A stretch of DNA of 50,583 nt, from the NCBI GenBank assembly GCA_903828235.1, contig CAIKLM010000117.1:1-50583 (forward strand), written 5' to 3'. This stretch comes from an uncultured beta proteobacterium (GTDB lineage: Bacteria; Pseudomonadota; Gammaproteobacteria; Burkholderiales; Burkholderiaceae_C). Made by a program: the position numbers and the translations under genes. The stretch's first letter is position 1. Each line of letters opens with the position of its first letter. Positions 40,445-50,583 of this stretch are shown here, piece after piece. The notes below the pieces were generated by a model, which worked only from the letters and a program-made list of their open reading frames with translations, was not told the origin of the DNA and ran no database searches.

Positions 40445-41547
40445 CAGCCTTCGCCGCGCGAGCCGAGGTAGCGGTTGCGCCGGAACATCAGCACCAGGCC
40501 CACCACCACCACCGTCATCAGCAGCACGGCCACCCACACGCCGGAGCTGTCGTGGATCAGCGGCAGGAACTCGAAATTCATGCCGAAGAAGCCGGTGATC
40601 AGGTTCAGCGGCAGGAAGATGGCCGTCAGCGCGGTCAGCGTGCGCATGATGTGGTTGGTGCGGTGGCCCAGGGCGCTGAAGTGCATCTGCACCGCCGTCT
40701 CGGCGCTCTGCTCGAGGCGCCGCACGTGGCTGAGCACGCGCTCGATGTGCTCGAGCACATCGCGCGAGCGCACGCGCAGCAGCTCGCGCTCGCGGCGCTT
40801 GTCCTTGGCCGGCTCGTCGGGCCACTCGTCCATCGCGTCGATCCACTCCTGCACGGCGCTGCGCTGGTCCTCGCAGGTGTCCTCGAGCATGTGCAGCGCA
40901 TTGCGGCTGTCCAGCAGCATGGCCCAGTCGTCGAAGCGGCTGCGCGGGTCGAGCAGTTCCTGCTGCAGGTAGCCGAGCTGGCGCGTCAGCAGCCGCCGCA
41001 GGTCGAGGTAGCTGTCGACCATGTGGTTCACCATGCGCAGCATCAGGTCGGCGCTGCCGGTGGGCAGCCGCGCGCTTCCACGCGAATCGGGGCCCGCGGC
41101 CATGGCCGCCAGCCGCGCGGCGAAGTGCTCGCGCACGGCGCAGTCGGCCGGGTGAATGGTGACGAGCACGCGGTCGAAGATCGCGAAGCCCACCGGGCTG
41201 GTGTCGATGCCCTGCAGTGCCTTGCGCGCGCTGGCCAGGGTGCCGCGCGAGTCGTCGACGAACAGGTTCTCGGTGCCGGCGCCCGGGGCCAGGCGGCGGA
41301 ACACCATCACGTCGTACCAGCTGGTGTAGTCGAAGTGGCTGGGCAGCTGGTTGTTCAGCAGGTCCGAGACGTGCAGGTCGACGAGTTGCCCGCCAGTCCA
41401 GCGCTGCAGCGCGGCCTGCACGTCGGCGCTGTGCACCTCGAACTCGCGGCGCGCGCTGCCCACCCACAGGAAGCCGCCCTCGGGCAGCGCCTCGGGCAGG
41501 CCCTCGAGCTCGCGGAACTGATCGCCGGCGATGTGGAAGACGCGCAT
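40444..41547 (-). CDS. CorA-family magnesium/divalent cation transporter
   Basis: This 367-aa protein has a long soluble N-terminal funnel domain (about residues 1-300) and two C-terminal membrane helices. The selectivity motif GMN is present in GFFGMNFEFLPLI, and TALTAIFLPLNLI forms the first helix. The usual positively charged tail follows the last helix. Family members transport magnesium, cobalt, nickel or zinc. It lies 21 nt downstream of hemB, which in this organism is of the magnesium-dependent type. Confidence 0.9.
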   Translation of the reverse strand: MRVFHIAGDQFRELEGLPEALPEGGFLWVGSARREFEVHSADVQAALQRWTGGQLVDLHVSDLLNNQLPSHFDYTSWYDVMVFRRLAPGAGTENLFVDDSRGTLASARKALQGIDTSPVGFAIFDRVLVTIHPADCAVREHFAARLAAMAAGPDSRGSARLPTGSADLMLRMVNHMVDSYLDLRRLLTRQLGYLQQELLDPRSRFDDWAMLLDSRNALHMLEDTCEDQRSAVQEWIDAMDEWPDEPAKDKRRERELLRVRSRDVLEHIERVLSHVRRLEQSAETAVQMHFSALGHRTNHIMRTLTALTAIFLPLNLITGFFGMNFEFLPLIHDSSGVWVAVLLMTVVVVGLVLMFRRNRYLGSRGEG

Positions 41548-41568
41548 GCGCGAGGCCGGCGGTGCGCT

Positions 41569-44353
<2,785 letters not shown>

Positions 44354-44403
44354 GCGGGCCGGCAGCGTCGCGGGCCGAGCCGTGAGGCCCGGGGAGCGCT
44401 GCC

Positions 44404-44409
44404 TACAAT
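44404..44409 (+). promoter_or_regulatory. -10 box 8 nt before ferredoxin start codon
   Basis: TACAAT is followed by 8 nt and then the ATG at 44418, with no ribosome-binding sequence in between. The spacing is identical to that of the gamma-CA and HemJ-like genes. A leaderless or near-leaderless mRNA is inferred. Confidence 0.55.
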
Positions 44410-44417
44410 CTGGCGCG

Positions 44418-44747
44418 ATGAGCAGCTACTACCGGCATCACGTCTTCTTCTGCCTGAACCAGCGCGGCAGCGGCGAGGCCTGCTGCGCGCAGCACGACGC
44501 GCAGGCCGCGTTCGACCACTGCAAGGCGCGCATCAAGGCCGAGGGCCTGGCCGGGCCCGGCGGCGTGCGCGTGAACAAGGCCGGCTGCCTGGACCGCTGC
44601 GCCGGCGGCCCCGTGGCCGTGGTCTACCCCGAGGGCACCTGGTACACCTACGTCGACCGCGACGACATCGACGAGATCGTCGAGCGCCACCTCAAGGGCG
44701 GCGAGGTCGTCGAGCGGCTGCGCCTGGCGCCCGACGTGGGGCGCTGA
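44418..44747 (+). CDS. Thioredoxin-like (2Fe-2S) ferredoxin domain protein
   Basis: This 109-aa protein begins MSSYYRHHVFFCLNQR. The cysteine pattern Cys12, Cys22/Cys23, Cys57 and Cys61 (NKAGCLDRCAGGP) matches the thioredoxin-fold [2Fe-2S] ferredoxins (shethna/NuoE-like). GTWYTYVDRDDIDEIVERHL is the usual C-terminal block. It probably carries one electron in the cytosol; the partner is unknown. It is followed by a hydrolase gene after 5 nt. Confidence 0.88.
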   Translation: MSSYYRHHVFFCLNQRGSGEACCAQHDAQAAFDHCKARIKAEGLAGPGGVRVNKAGCLDRCAGGPVAVVYPEGTWYTYVDRDDIDEIVERHLKGGEVVERLRLAPDVGR

Positions 44748-44752
44748 ACGGC

Positions 44753-45385
44753 GTGAACGCGCTCACCGAGCGCCGCAGCGTGCCGGGCCCTGCCGGCGCG
44801 CTGGCCTGCGCCATCGACCTGCCCCCGGCCGGCACGCCCGCGCGTGGGCTGGCCGTGCTGTGCCACCCGCACCCGCTGCACGGCGGCACCCTCGACAACA
44901 AGGTTGTGCAGACGCTGGCGCGCGCTGCGGTGCAGTGCGGATGGCGCGCCGTGCGCTTCAACTTCCGCGGCGTCGGCGGCTCGGGCGGCACCTGGGACGC
45001 CGGCCGCGGCGAGATCGACGATGCGCTGGCCGTGGTGGCGCAGTTCCGCGCCGCCGGCGAGCCGCTGGTGCTGGGCGGCTTCTCGTTCGGCGGCTACGTG
45101 GCCACGCAGGCTGCGCGGCACCTGGCCGAGGCCGGCACCCCAGCCGAGCGCCTGGTGCTCGTGGGCCCGGCGGTCGTCAACTTCGAGGCCGCCGCGGTGC
45201 CGCCCGACACGCTGGTGGTGCACGGCGAGGCCGACGACGTGGTGCCGCTTTCGGCGGTGCTCGACTGGGCGCGCCCGCAGTCGCTGCCGGTCACGGTGCT
45301 GCCCGGCGCCGGCCACTTCTTCCACGGCCTGCTGCCGCAATTGCGGCAGATCGCCGTCGGCGCGCTGGCGGCGCGCGCGGCCTGA
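44753..45385 (+). CDS. Alpha/beta hydrolase (COG2945-type)
   Basis: This 210-aa predicted hydrolase has the COG2945 pattern: VLCHPHPLHGGTLDNKVV (about 35-52), RFNFRGVGGSGG, the nucleophile elbow GFSFGGYVA with its Ser, the acid in HGEADDVVP, and the C-terminal His in GAGHFFHG. The start is GTG, 5 nt after the ferredoxin stop. No signal peptide is seen. The substrate is unknown. Confidence 0.85.
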   Translation: MNALTERRSVPGPAGALACAIDLPPAGTPARGLAVLCHPHPLHGGTLDNKVVQTLARAAVQCGWRAVRFNFRGVGGSGGTWDAGRGEIDDALAVVAQFRAAGEPLVLGGFSFGGYVATQAARHLAEAGTPAERLVLVGPAVVNFEAAAVPPDTLVVHGEADDVVPLSAVLDWARPQSLPVTVLPGAGHFFHGLLPQLRQIAVGALAARAA

Positions 45386-45398
45386 GGCGCCGGGCCTG

Positions 45399-46559
45399 AT
45401 GCGCACGACGCTGGGCAGGCTGCTGGCGGCGCTGCTGGTGCTGGTGCTGGTGCTGGCCACGGCAGCAGCGCGGGCCCAGCCGCAGCCGCCCGAGCTGGCC
45501 ACTCGGCAGCACCTGCTGGTCGACCTGAGCAGCGGGCGCGTGCTCGCCGAGCGCGAGGCCGATGCCGCGCTCGACCCCGCCGGGGCCACGACGCTGATGA
45601 CCGCGCACCTGGTGCTCACGGCGCTGCAGGCCGGGCGGCTGTCGCGGGACGCCGGGCTGCCCGTTTCGCCGCGGGCGCGCGCCGAGCGCCGGCCCGGGGC
45701 CCCGCTGATGTACGCCGAGGGCACGCTGCCGGCAGACCTGCTGCTGCGCGGCCTGGCCGCGCTGGGTGCGCGCGACGCCGCCGTCGCCCTGGGCGAGGGC
45801 GTGTCCGGCTCGGTGGACGCCTTCGTCGCGCAGATGGCGCGGCAGTCGCAGGCGCTGGGCCTCGTGCAGACCACGTTCGGCGGCCCGGGCGGCGGGCCCG
45901 CCAGCGGCCAGACCAGCACCGTGCGCGACATCGCCCGCCTGGCCACGCGCCTGGTGACCGACCACCCCGAGGCGCTGCCGCTGTTCGCGCAGCGCCGGTT
46001 CGAGCACGCGGGCGTGCGCCAGGACAACCCCAACCTGCTGCTGGCGCGCGACGCCAGCATCGACGGCCTGGCGGTGATGGCCTCCGACACCGGCGGCCAC
46101 GGCGTGGTGGCCACGGCCCTGCGCGAGACGCCCGCCGGCCCGCGCCGGCTGCTCGTGGTGCTGTCGGGCGCGGCCAGCCGCGAGGCGGCCGCCGGCGAGG
46201 CCCAGAAGCTGCTGAACTGGGGCTGGCAGGCCTGGGACGCGGTGCGGCTGTTCGTCGACGGCCAGCCCGTCACCACCGTGCCGGTCTGGAAGGGCACGCG
46301 CTCGCAGGTGCCGCTGGGGGCCAGCGGCGCGCTGGTGGTGACGGTGCCGCGCGGCGAGGGCGCGCGGCTGGCGGTGAGCATCAGCCGCACCGAGCCGCTG
46401 GTGGCGCCGCTGCTGCTGGGGCAGGCGGTGGGCCGCATCGAGGTTGCCACCGGCGGCGGCACGCCCGTGGCCAGCGTGCCCCTGGTGGTGCAGCAGCCGG
46501 TGCCGCTGGCCGGCGCGCTGGGCCGCGCCTGGGACGCGCTCCGGCTGTGGATCCGCTGA
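45399..46559 (+). CDS. PBP5-like (peptidase S11) protein with lost catalytic motifs, probable pseudoenzyme
   Basis: This 386-aa exported protein has a signal peptide ending near AAARA. Residues 36-275 align with D-alanyl-D-alanine carboxypeptidases and the C-terminal part resembles the PBP5 C-terminal domain. The three active-site motifs are replaced in register: SxxK by GATT (62-65, context LDPAGATTLMTAHLVL), SxN by GAR (123-125, context LLRGLAALGARDAAVAL), and KTG by AVM (225-227, context IDGLAVMASDTGG). The fold-supporting surroundings are kept and the frame is intact, so this is not an ordinary decayed gene. It probably binds peptidoglycan or regulates another enzyme without carboxypeptidase activity. 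It starts 13 nt after the hydrolase gene. Confidence 0.85.
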   Translation: MRTTLGRLLAALLVLVLVLATAAARAQPQPPELATRQHLLVDLSSGRVLAEREADAALDPAGATTLMTAHLVLTALQAGRLSRDAGLPVSPRARAERRPGAPLMYAEGTLPADLLLRGLAALGARDAAVALGEGVSGSVDAFVAQMARQSQALGLVQTTFGGPGGGPASGQTSTVRDIARLATRLVTDHPEALPLFAQRRFEHAGVRQDNPNLLLARDASIDGLAVMASDTGGHGVVATALRETPAGPRRLLVVLSGAASREAAAGEAQKLLNWGWQAWDAVRLFVDGQPVTTVPVWKGTRSQVPLGASGALVVTVPRGEGARLAVSISRTEPLVAPLLLGQAVGRIEVATGGGTPVASVPLVVQQPVPLAGALGRAWDALRLWIR

Positions 46560-46593
46560 GCGCGTGAGCGGCCGGCCTTAGGCGCAGCCCCGC

Positions 46594-47484
46594 ATGAAGC
46601 TCCGCCACCTGGAGATCTTCCACGCCGTGATGCTGACGGGCACGCTCAGCGGCGCGGCGCGCCTGCTGCACCTGACGCAACCCGCGGCGACGCAGGCGCT
46701 GCAGTCGGCCGAGCGCCAGCTGGGCTACGCGCTCTTCACGCGGCGTCGCAACCGCCTGGAACCGACGGCCGAGGCGCTGGCCCTGCAGCCCGAGGTGGCC
46801 CGGCTGATGGCCCAGGTCGACGCCGTGCGCCGCCTGGCCGAGGCCCAGCGTGCCGGCCGCACCGCGCCGCTGCGCGTGCTGGTGGTGCCTTCGCTGGCCG
46901 TGGTGCAGCTGCCGGCGGCGCTGCGCCGCTTCCGCGCCCGGCACGCCGGGGTGCCGCTGGTGCTGCGCACGCTGCACTCGCGCGAGATCGCGCAGGCGCT
47001 GGCCCTGCGCGAGGCCGACCTGGGCATCGTCTTCGGGCGCGCCCCGGCCGTGGCGCTGGAGTCGCAGCCGCTGGCCACGGGGCGCCTGGTGTGCGTGTCG
47101 CGGCGGCGCGTCGGGCGCGCCGCCACCGTGTCGCTGGCTCAACTGGCGCGCCAGCCCTTCATCCGCATCGACGGCCGCGATCCAATGGGCGCGCTGCTGG
47201 CCGAGGAGGCGCAGCGCGCCGGCGTGGCGGCCGAGGGCGAGATCGTCGTGCAGACGCACCACACGGCCCTGGTGCTGGCCGAGGAAGGCTTCGGCCCGGC
47301 GGTGGTGGACTCGTTCACCGCCGCGGCAGCGCGCCGCCCCGACCTGGTGGTGCAGCCGCTGGTGCCCGAGGTGCCGGTGGGCCTGTTCGCGCTGCTGCCC
47401 CCCGGCCCGCCCGGGCCCCACGCGCGCCGGCTGGCGCTGGACTTCGCGCAGGCCTTCGGCGAGGTGCTGCGCCCCCCGGCCTGA
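46594..47484 (+). CDS. LysR-family transcriptional regulator
   Basis: This 296-aa regulator has an N-terminal winged helix-turn-helix (residues 1-60, LRHLEIFHAVMLTGTLSGAA and LTQPAATQALQSAERQLG) and a LysR substrate-binding domain (about 90-290) for the inducer. The gene lies upstream of, and in the same direction as, an amino-acid binding protein gene and a D-amino acid aminotransferase, which it may control. The inducer is unknown. Confidence 0.92.
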   Translation: MKLRHLEIFHAVMLTGTLSGAARLLHLTQPAATQALQSAERQLGYALFTRRRNRLEPTAEALALQPEVARLMAQVDAVRRLAEAQRAGRTAPLRVLVVPSLAVVQLPAALRRFRARHAGVPLVLRTLHSREIAQALALREADLGIVFGRAPAVALESQPLATGRLVCVSRRRVGRAATVSLAQLARQPFIRIDGRDPMGALLAEEAQRAGVAAEGEIVVQTHHTALVLAEEGFGPAVVDSFTAAAARRPDLVVQPLVPEVPVGLFALLPPGPPGPHARRLALDFAQAFGEVLRPPA

Positions 47485-47552
47485 CGGCTCCGGCATAAGC
47501 CGCGCCGATGGCCGCCCCGCGAAGACCAATGGCCACGGCGCTGCGGCGGCCG

Positions 47553-47558
47553 TACAGT
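47553..47558 (+). promoter_or_regulatory. -10 box candidate for the glutamate-type binding protein gene
   Basis: TACAGT lies 36 nt before the ATG at 47595, in the 110-bp gap after the LysR gene. CCGGAG at 47582-47587 is the likely ribosome site. No clear -35 is seen, as might be expected for an activator-dependent promoter. Confidence 0.4.
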
Positions 47559-47594
47559 CCGCGCTGTCACCACACACCAATCCGGAGCCCGTCC

Positions 47595-48494
47595 ATGAGC
47601 CGACTTCCTGCCCGCGTTCTTGCCCGCGGCGCCTTCGCCGCCACGCTGCTGGCCCTGCTGCCCGCGGCCTGGGCGCAGACGCTGGACAAGGTCAAGGCCA
47701 GCGGCAGCATCGCCGTGGCCTACCGCGAGAGCTCCATCCCCTTCAGCTACCTCGACGACAAGGCGCAGCCCGTCGGCTTCGGCTGGGAGATCTGCCAGCG
47801 CATCGTCGACGAGGTCCGCAAGGCCACGGGCCGCGCCGACCTGAAGGTCACGACGCAGGCCGTGACCAGCGCCAACCGCATCCCGCTGCTGATGAACGGC
47901 ACCATCGACATCGAGTGCGGCAGCACCACCAACAACTCCGACCGCGCCAAGCAGGTGGCCTTCGCCACCAACTACTTCTACACCGGCACGCGGCTGCTCG
48001 TGAAGGCCGGCTCGCCGATCAAGGGCGTGGCCGACCTGCGCGGCCGCAAGGTGGTCAGCACCACCGGCACGACCAACTTCCGCATCATGCGGGCGCTGAA
48101 CGAGGAGCGGAACCTGGGCTTCGAGCTCATGGGCGCCAAGGACCACGCCGAGAGCCAGCTCGTGGTGGGCAGCGGCCGCGCCGACGCCTTCGCGATGGAC
48201 GACATCCTGCTGTACGGCCTGGCCGCCAGCGCCGCCAACCCTGCCGAGTGGGCGGTGGTGGGCGAGGCCATCCAGGTCGAGCCCTACGCCATCATGCTGC
48301 GCAAGGACGACCCCACGTTCAAGGCGCTGGTCGACGGCGTGCTGGCGCGCCTGATGGACAGCGGCGAATTCGAGCGCCTGTACACGCGCTGGTTCCAAAG
48401 CCCGATCCCGCCCAAGGGCGTGAACCTCAACGCGCCGATGCCGCGCGAACTGCGCGACAACCTCCGGGCCAAGTCCGACAAGCCGGCGACCTGA
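47595..48494 (+). CDS. Amino acid ABC transporter substrate-binding protein (GltI-like)
   Basis: This 299-aa family 3 periplasmic binding protein has a signal peptide ending near PAAWAQ. The mature part starts TLDKVKASGSIAVAYRESSIPFSYLD and has TTNNSDRAKQVAFATNYFYTGTR, close to glutamate/aspartate-binding GltI. No permease or ATPase gene is adjacent, so it is an orphan binding protein. The D-amino acid aminotransferase gene follows after 13 nt, hinting at a joint role in amino-acid acquisition. Confidence 0.9.
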   Translation: MSRLPARVLARGAFAATLLALLPAAWAQTLDKVKASGSIAVAYRESSIPFSYLDDKAQPVGFGWEICQRIVDEVRKATGRADLKVTTQAVTSANRIPLLMNGTIDIECGSTTNNSDRAKQVAFATNYFYTGTRLLVKAGSPIKGVADLRGRKVVSTTGTTNFRIMRALNEERNLGFELMGAKDHAESQLVVGSGRADAFAMDDILLYGLAASAANPAEWAVVGEAIQVEPYAIMLRKDDPTFKALVDGVLARLMDSGEFERLYTRWFQSPIPPKGVNLNAPMPRELRDNLRAKSDKPAT

Positions 48495-48507
48495 GATCCC
48501 CCTGCCG

Positions 48508-49377
48508 ATGACCCACGACAACCTGTGCTTCCTCAACGGCGAGTTCCTGCCGCTCGCCGAGGCGCGCGTGCCGGTGCTGGACCGCGGCTTCATCTTCGGC
48601 GACGGCATCTACGAGGTCGTTCCGGTGTACGGACGGCGGCTGTTCCGCTTCGACGAGCACCTGGCGCGCCTGAACCGCAGCCTGGCCAAGTTGCGGCTGC
48701 CGCAGCCGGCCACGCGTGAGCAGTGGCTGGAGCGCTGCCGCCAGCTGGTGGCGGCGCGCCCGGAGGACGACCAGGTGGTCTACATCCAGGTCACGCGCGG
48801 CGTCGCGCCGCGCGACCACGTGATGCCCGCCAACCCGGTGCCCACGGTGTTCATGATGAGCAACCCGCTGAAGCCGGCCACGCCCGAGCAGCGCCATGCC
48901 GGCGTGGCCTGCGTGACGGCGCGCGACTTCCGCTGGGAGCGCGGCGACATCAAGAGCACCAGCCTGCTGGGCAACGTGCTGGCGCGGCAGATCTCGGCCG
49001 ACCACGGCGCCACCGAGACCATCATGTTCCGCGACGGCTGGCTCACCGAGGCCGCCGCCAGCAACGTGTGGATCGTCCACGAGGGCGCCCTGCTCGGCCC
49101 GCCGCGCAGCGAGCACGTGCTCGAGGGCATCCGGGTGGAGCTGCTGCGCGAGCTCTGCGAGGACTGCGGCATCGCCTACAACCTCAAGCCCATCTCGGAG
49201 GCCGAGGTGCGCGCCGCCGACGAGGTGCTGCTCAGCAGCGCCACGAAGGAGGTGCTGCCCGTCACGCGCATCGACGGCGAGCCCGTGGGCCACGGCGCGC
49301 TGCGCGGCAAGCCCGGCCCGGTGTACGCGCGCCTGTTCGAGGCCTACCAGCACGCCAAGCGGACGATGTCGATCTGA
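48508..49377 (+). CDS. dat: D-amino acid aminotransferase (class IV)
   Basis: This 289-aa PLP enzyme of the fold-type IV (D-alanine transaminase/branched-chain) group has its PLP lysine at Lys149 in DIKSTSLLGNVLA. The DRGFIFGDGIYEVVPVYGRRLFR segment and TEAAASNVWIV are typical. D-amino acid transaminases make D-glutamate and D-alanine for the cell wall, or degrade D-amino acids. Some homologues instead act on 4-amino-4-deoxychorismate. The DUF493 gene downstream is the usual neighbour in Burkholderiales. Confidence 0.88.
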   Translation: MTHDNLCFLNGEFLPLAEARVPVLDRGFIFGDGIYEVVPVYGRRLFRFDEHLARLNRSLAKLRLPQPATREQWLERCRQLVAARPEDDQVVYIQVTRGVAPRDHVMPANPVPTVFMMSNPLKPATPEQRHAGVACVTARDFRWERGDIKSTSLLGNVLARQISADHGATETIMFRDGWLTEAAASNVWIVHEGALLGPPRSEHVLEGIRVELLRELCEDCGIAYNLKPISEAEVRAADEVLLSSATKEVLPVTRIDGEPVGHGALRGKPGPVYARLFEAYQHAKRTMSI

Positions 49378-49379
49378 CG

Positions 49380-49652
49380 ATGCCGCTCCCGCCGTCCGAC
49401 AGCCTGATCACCTACCCCAGCGCCTTCCCGATCAAGGTGATGGGGGCGCAGGTCGAGGGCTTCGAGGCCGCCATCGTGGCGGTGGCGACGCGCTTCGACC
49501 CCACGTTCGACCCCTCGCGCGTGGAGCGCCGGCCCAGCAGGGCCGGCAACTACCTGGGGCTGACGATCACCGTCACGGCCACCAGCCGCGAGCAGCTCGA
49601 CGAGCTGTACCGCACGCTGAGCACGCACCCCTTGGTCAAGGTGGTGCTGTAG
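49380..49652 (+). CDS. DUF493 (YbeD) family protein
   Basis: This 90-aa protein matches the YbeD/DUF493 family: ITYPSAFPIKVMGAQVEGFEAAI near the start, and the C-terminal YRTLSTHPLVKVVL. It has a ferredoxin-like alpha/beta fold with an ACT-like shape and its role is unknown. It starts 2 nt after the aminotransferase stop. In many relatives the next gene is lipB, but here the following gene is on the opposite strand and encodes a Sel1-repeat protein. Confidence 0.88.
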   Translation: MPLPPSDSLITYPSAFPIKVMGAQVEGFEAAIVAVATRFDPTFDPSRVERRPSRAGNYLGLTITVTATSREQLDELYRTLSTHPLVKVVL

Positions 49653-49659
49653 CCGCGCC

Positions 49660-50322
49660 TCAGGACGCCGACTCGCGAAGCTCGAGTTCCTTCACCTTGT
49701 AGGGCGCGGCCTCGTCGCCGCCCGCCGCGGCGCGCTCGTACCAGTAGCGCGCCAGGCGAAGGTCGCGATCCACGCCGTCGCCCTGCTCGTACATCGAGGC
49801 CAGGATGTACGCGGCGCCGACGTCGCCGGCCTTCGCGGCCTCGCGGTACCAGTGCGCGGCGCGCAGGGCGTCCTTGGGGCGGCCGCGGCCCAGGTAGTGC
49901 GCCGTGCCCATCGCCAGCTGCGCCTCGGCGCTGCCGGCCTCGGCCGCGAGCTCGTACCAGTCGTGGGCCTCGCGCAGGTCGCGCCGCCCGAGCAGGCCGT
50001 CCTCCAGGCTCTTGCCCAGCATCACCTGGGCGCGCACGAAACCGCCGCGCGCGGCGCGCCGCAGCAGTTCGTCCGCGCGGGCGGGGCTGGCGTCGGGCAG
50101 CTGGCCCTTCACGTGCATGACGGCCAGGTTGAAATCGGCCGCGGGCACGCCGCGGCGCGACAGCGACTCGAACGCCTTGCGGGCCTCGTCGATGCGGCCG
50201 GACTCGTAGTCGATGACGGCGCGGTCGAGCTGGGTCTGGGTGGCCGGTGCCAGCGGCGGCGCGGCCGGCGCCGGGGTGGCCAGCCACAGGGTCGAGCACA
50301 GCAGCAGGGCGATGGCACGCAT
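49660..50322 (-). CDS. Sel1-like repeat protein, exported
   Basis: This 220-aa protein has a signal peptide (MRAIALLLCSTLWLATPAPA). After a first degenerate tetratricopeptide unit it has Sel1-like repeats, seen as recurring A-x-x-WY-x-x-AA-x-x-G motifs (AHDWYELAAEAGSAEAQ, AAHWYREAAKAGDVGAA, ARYWYERAAAGGDEAA). Such solenoids serve as binding scaffolds in the periplasm. The partner is unknown. Confidence 0.88.
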   Translation of the reverse strand: MRAIALLLCSTLWLATPAPAAPPLAPATQTQLDRAVIDYESGRIDEARKAFESLSRRGVPAADFNLAVMHVKGQLPDASPARADELLRRAARGGFVRAQVMLGKSLEDGLLGRRDLREAHDWYELAAEAGSAEAQLAMGTAHYLGRGRPKDALRAAHWYREAAKAGDVGAAYILASMYEQGDGVDRDLRLARYWYERAAAGGDEAAPYKVKELELRESAS

Positions 50323-50379
50323 CGGCCCACGATAGCGCCGCGGCCGGGGCGGCGCGCGGCCGCATGGTCCAATCCCGAC

Positions 50380-50583
50380 ATGGCCGATCGACCGACCCTC
50401 TCCATCAAGACCGGCAAGCCGGCCCGCGACCCGCGCCGGCCCCGGGTCCGCGGCGGGCCGCCACCCAAGCCGGCCAGTGCCGCGGCCGCGGCGCCACCGG
50501 CCGAGCGGCTTGAGCCCCAGCAGCGGCCCCCACGGCCCCCGAAGCCGCCCCGGCCGGCCCCCTCCGCCCCGACCGCCCCGACC
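50380..50583 (+). CDS. Basic, proline-rich N-terminus of a gene truncated by the window end
   Basis: An open frame runs from ATG at 50380 to the window end with no stop. The visible 68 residues (MADRPTLSIKTGKPARDP at the start, then alanine-rich and PPRPPKPPRP-like stretches) are basic and low-complexity. Such leaders are common in front of RNA-modifying enzymes such as pseudouridine synthases or helicases in Burkholderiales, but no domain is visible here. I do not name it. The upstream gene is divergent. Confidence 0.6.
   Translation, partial: MADRPTLSIKTGKPARDPRRPRVRGGPPPKPASAAAAAPPAERLEPQQRPPRPPKPPRPAPSAPTAPT

Overview
The window is about 50.6 kb of very GC-rich chromosome from a Gram-negative bacterium. 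The gene set and gene order suggest a betaproteobacterium of the order Burkholderiales, probably near the Rubrivivax/Leptothrix/Comamonadaceae group. The clues are the pyrG-kdsA-eno-ftsB cluster, a betaproteobacterial-type general porin, an orphan TctC-type binding protein and a Pseudomonas-type magnesium HemB. This placement is inference, because no rRNA or other marker gene is present. Coding density is very high. About 52 protein genes are supported, two of them cut by the window edges. I see no tRNA or rRNA gene, CRISPR array, insertion sequence or prophage. Most long open frames on opposite strands are GC-driven shadows.

Layout. 1-1362: 3' part of a MocR-type regulator. 1483-6467: S9 peptidase, the proteasome-like protease Anbu coupled to an alpha/beta hydrolase, and an M14 deacylase. 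6645-12413: a complete five-gene peptide-type ABC importer (binding protein, two permeases, two ATPases), with a strong stem-loop after the binding-protein gene. 12421-13071: TRIC-like channel. 13161-21027 (minus strand): an eight-gene B12 uptake and assembly operon (btuB, btuF, btuC, btuD, a second BtuF-like protein without a signal peptide, cobT, cobS, a CobC-like phosphatase). Most of its internal junctions overlap, and a cobalamin riboswitch (21188-21393) leads it. 21435-23366: orphan triple-PAS histidine kinase. 23521-29311: pyrG, kdsA, a DUF1330 gene, eno, ftsB, then a pnuC/NadR-like kinase pair for nicotinamide riboside salvage. 29335-33330: Hsp33, gamma carbonic anhydrase-like protein, ferritin-like DUF455 protein, and an amino-acid binding protein with one permease. 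33482-37665: porin, xerD, orphan tctC, queG. 37651-42582: tsaE, amiC, a DMT exporter, corA and hemB. 42583-49652: a small-RNA candidate, a HemJ-like protein, VanZ, a 2Fe-2S ferredoxin, a hydrolase, a PBP5-like protein that has lost its catalytic motifs, a LysR regulator, a glutamate-type binding protein, a D-amino acid aminotransferase and a DUF493 protein. 49660-50583: a Sel1-repeat protein and the start of a basic, proline-rich protein.

How the genes work together. The B12 operon forms a pathway from outer-membrane uptake (BtuB) through periplasmic capture (BtuF) and inner-membrane import (BtuC/BtuD) to nucleotide-loop assembly (CobT, CobS, CobC), and the riboswitch should shut it off when cobalamin is plentiful. 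HemB and the HemJ-like protein lie divergently around a small intergenic region and belong to the same tetrapyrrole pathway. TsaE, QueG, PyrG, Eno, KdsA, FtsB, AmiC and XerD are core housekeeping functions.

Points most worth a second look: (i) the PBP5-like protein at 45399-46559, in which SxxK, SxN and KTG are all replaced at the aligned positions; (ii) the candidate small RNA near 42655-42765, which has a CCTCCC apical loop and a textbook terminator; (iii) a predicted ribosome-site-sequestering stem below the B12 riboswitch; (iv) three genes whose -10-like hexamers end exactly 8 nt before the start codon, suggesting leaderless mRNAs.
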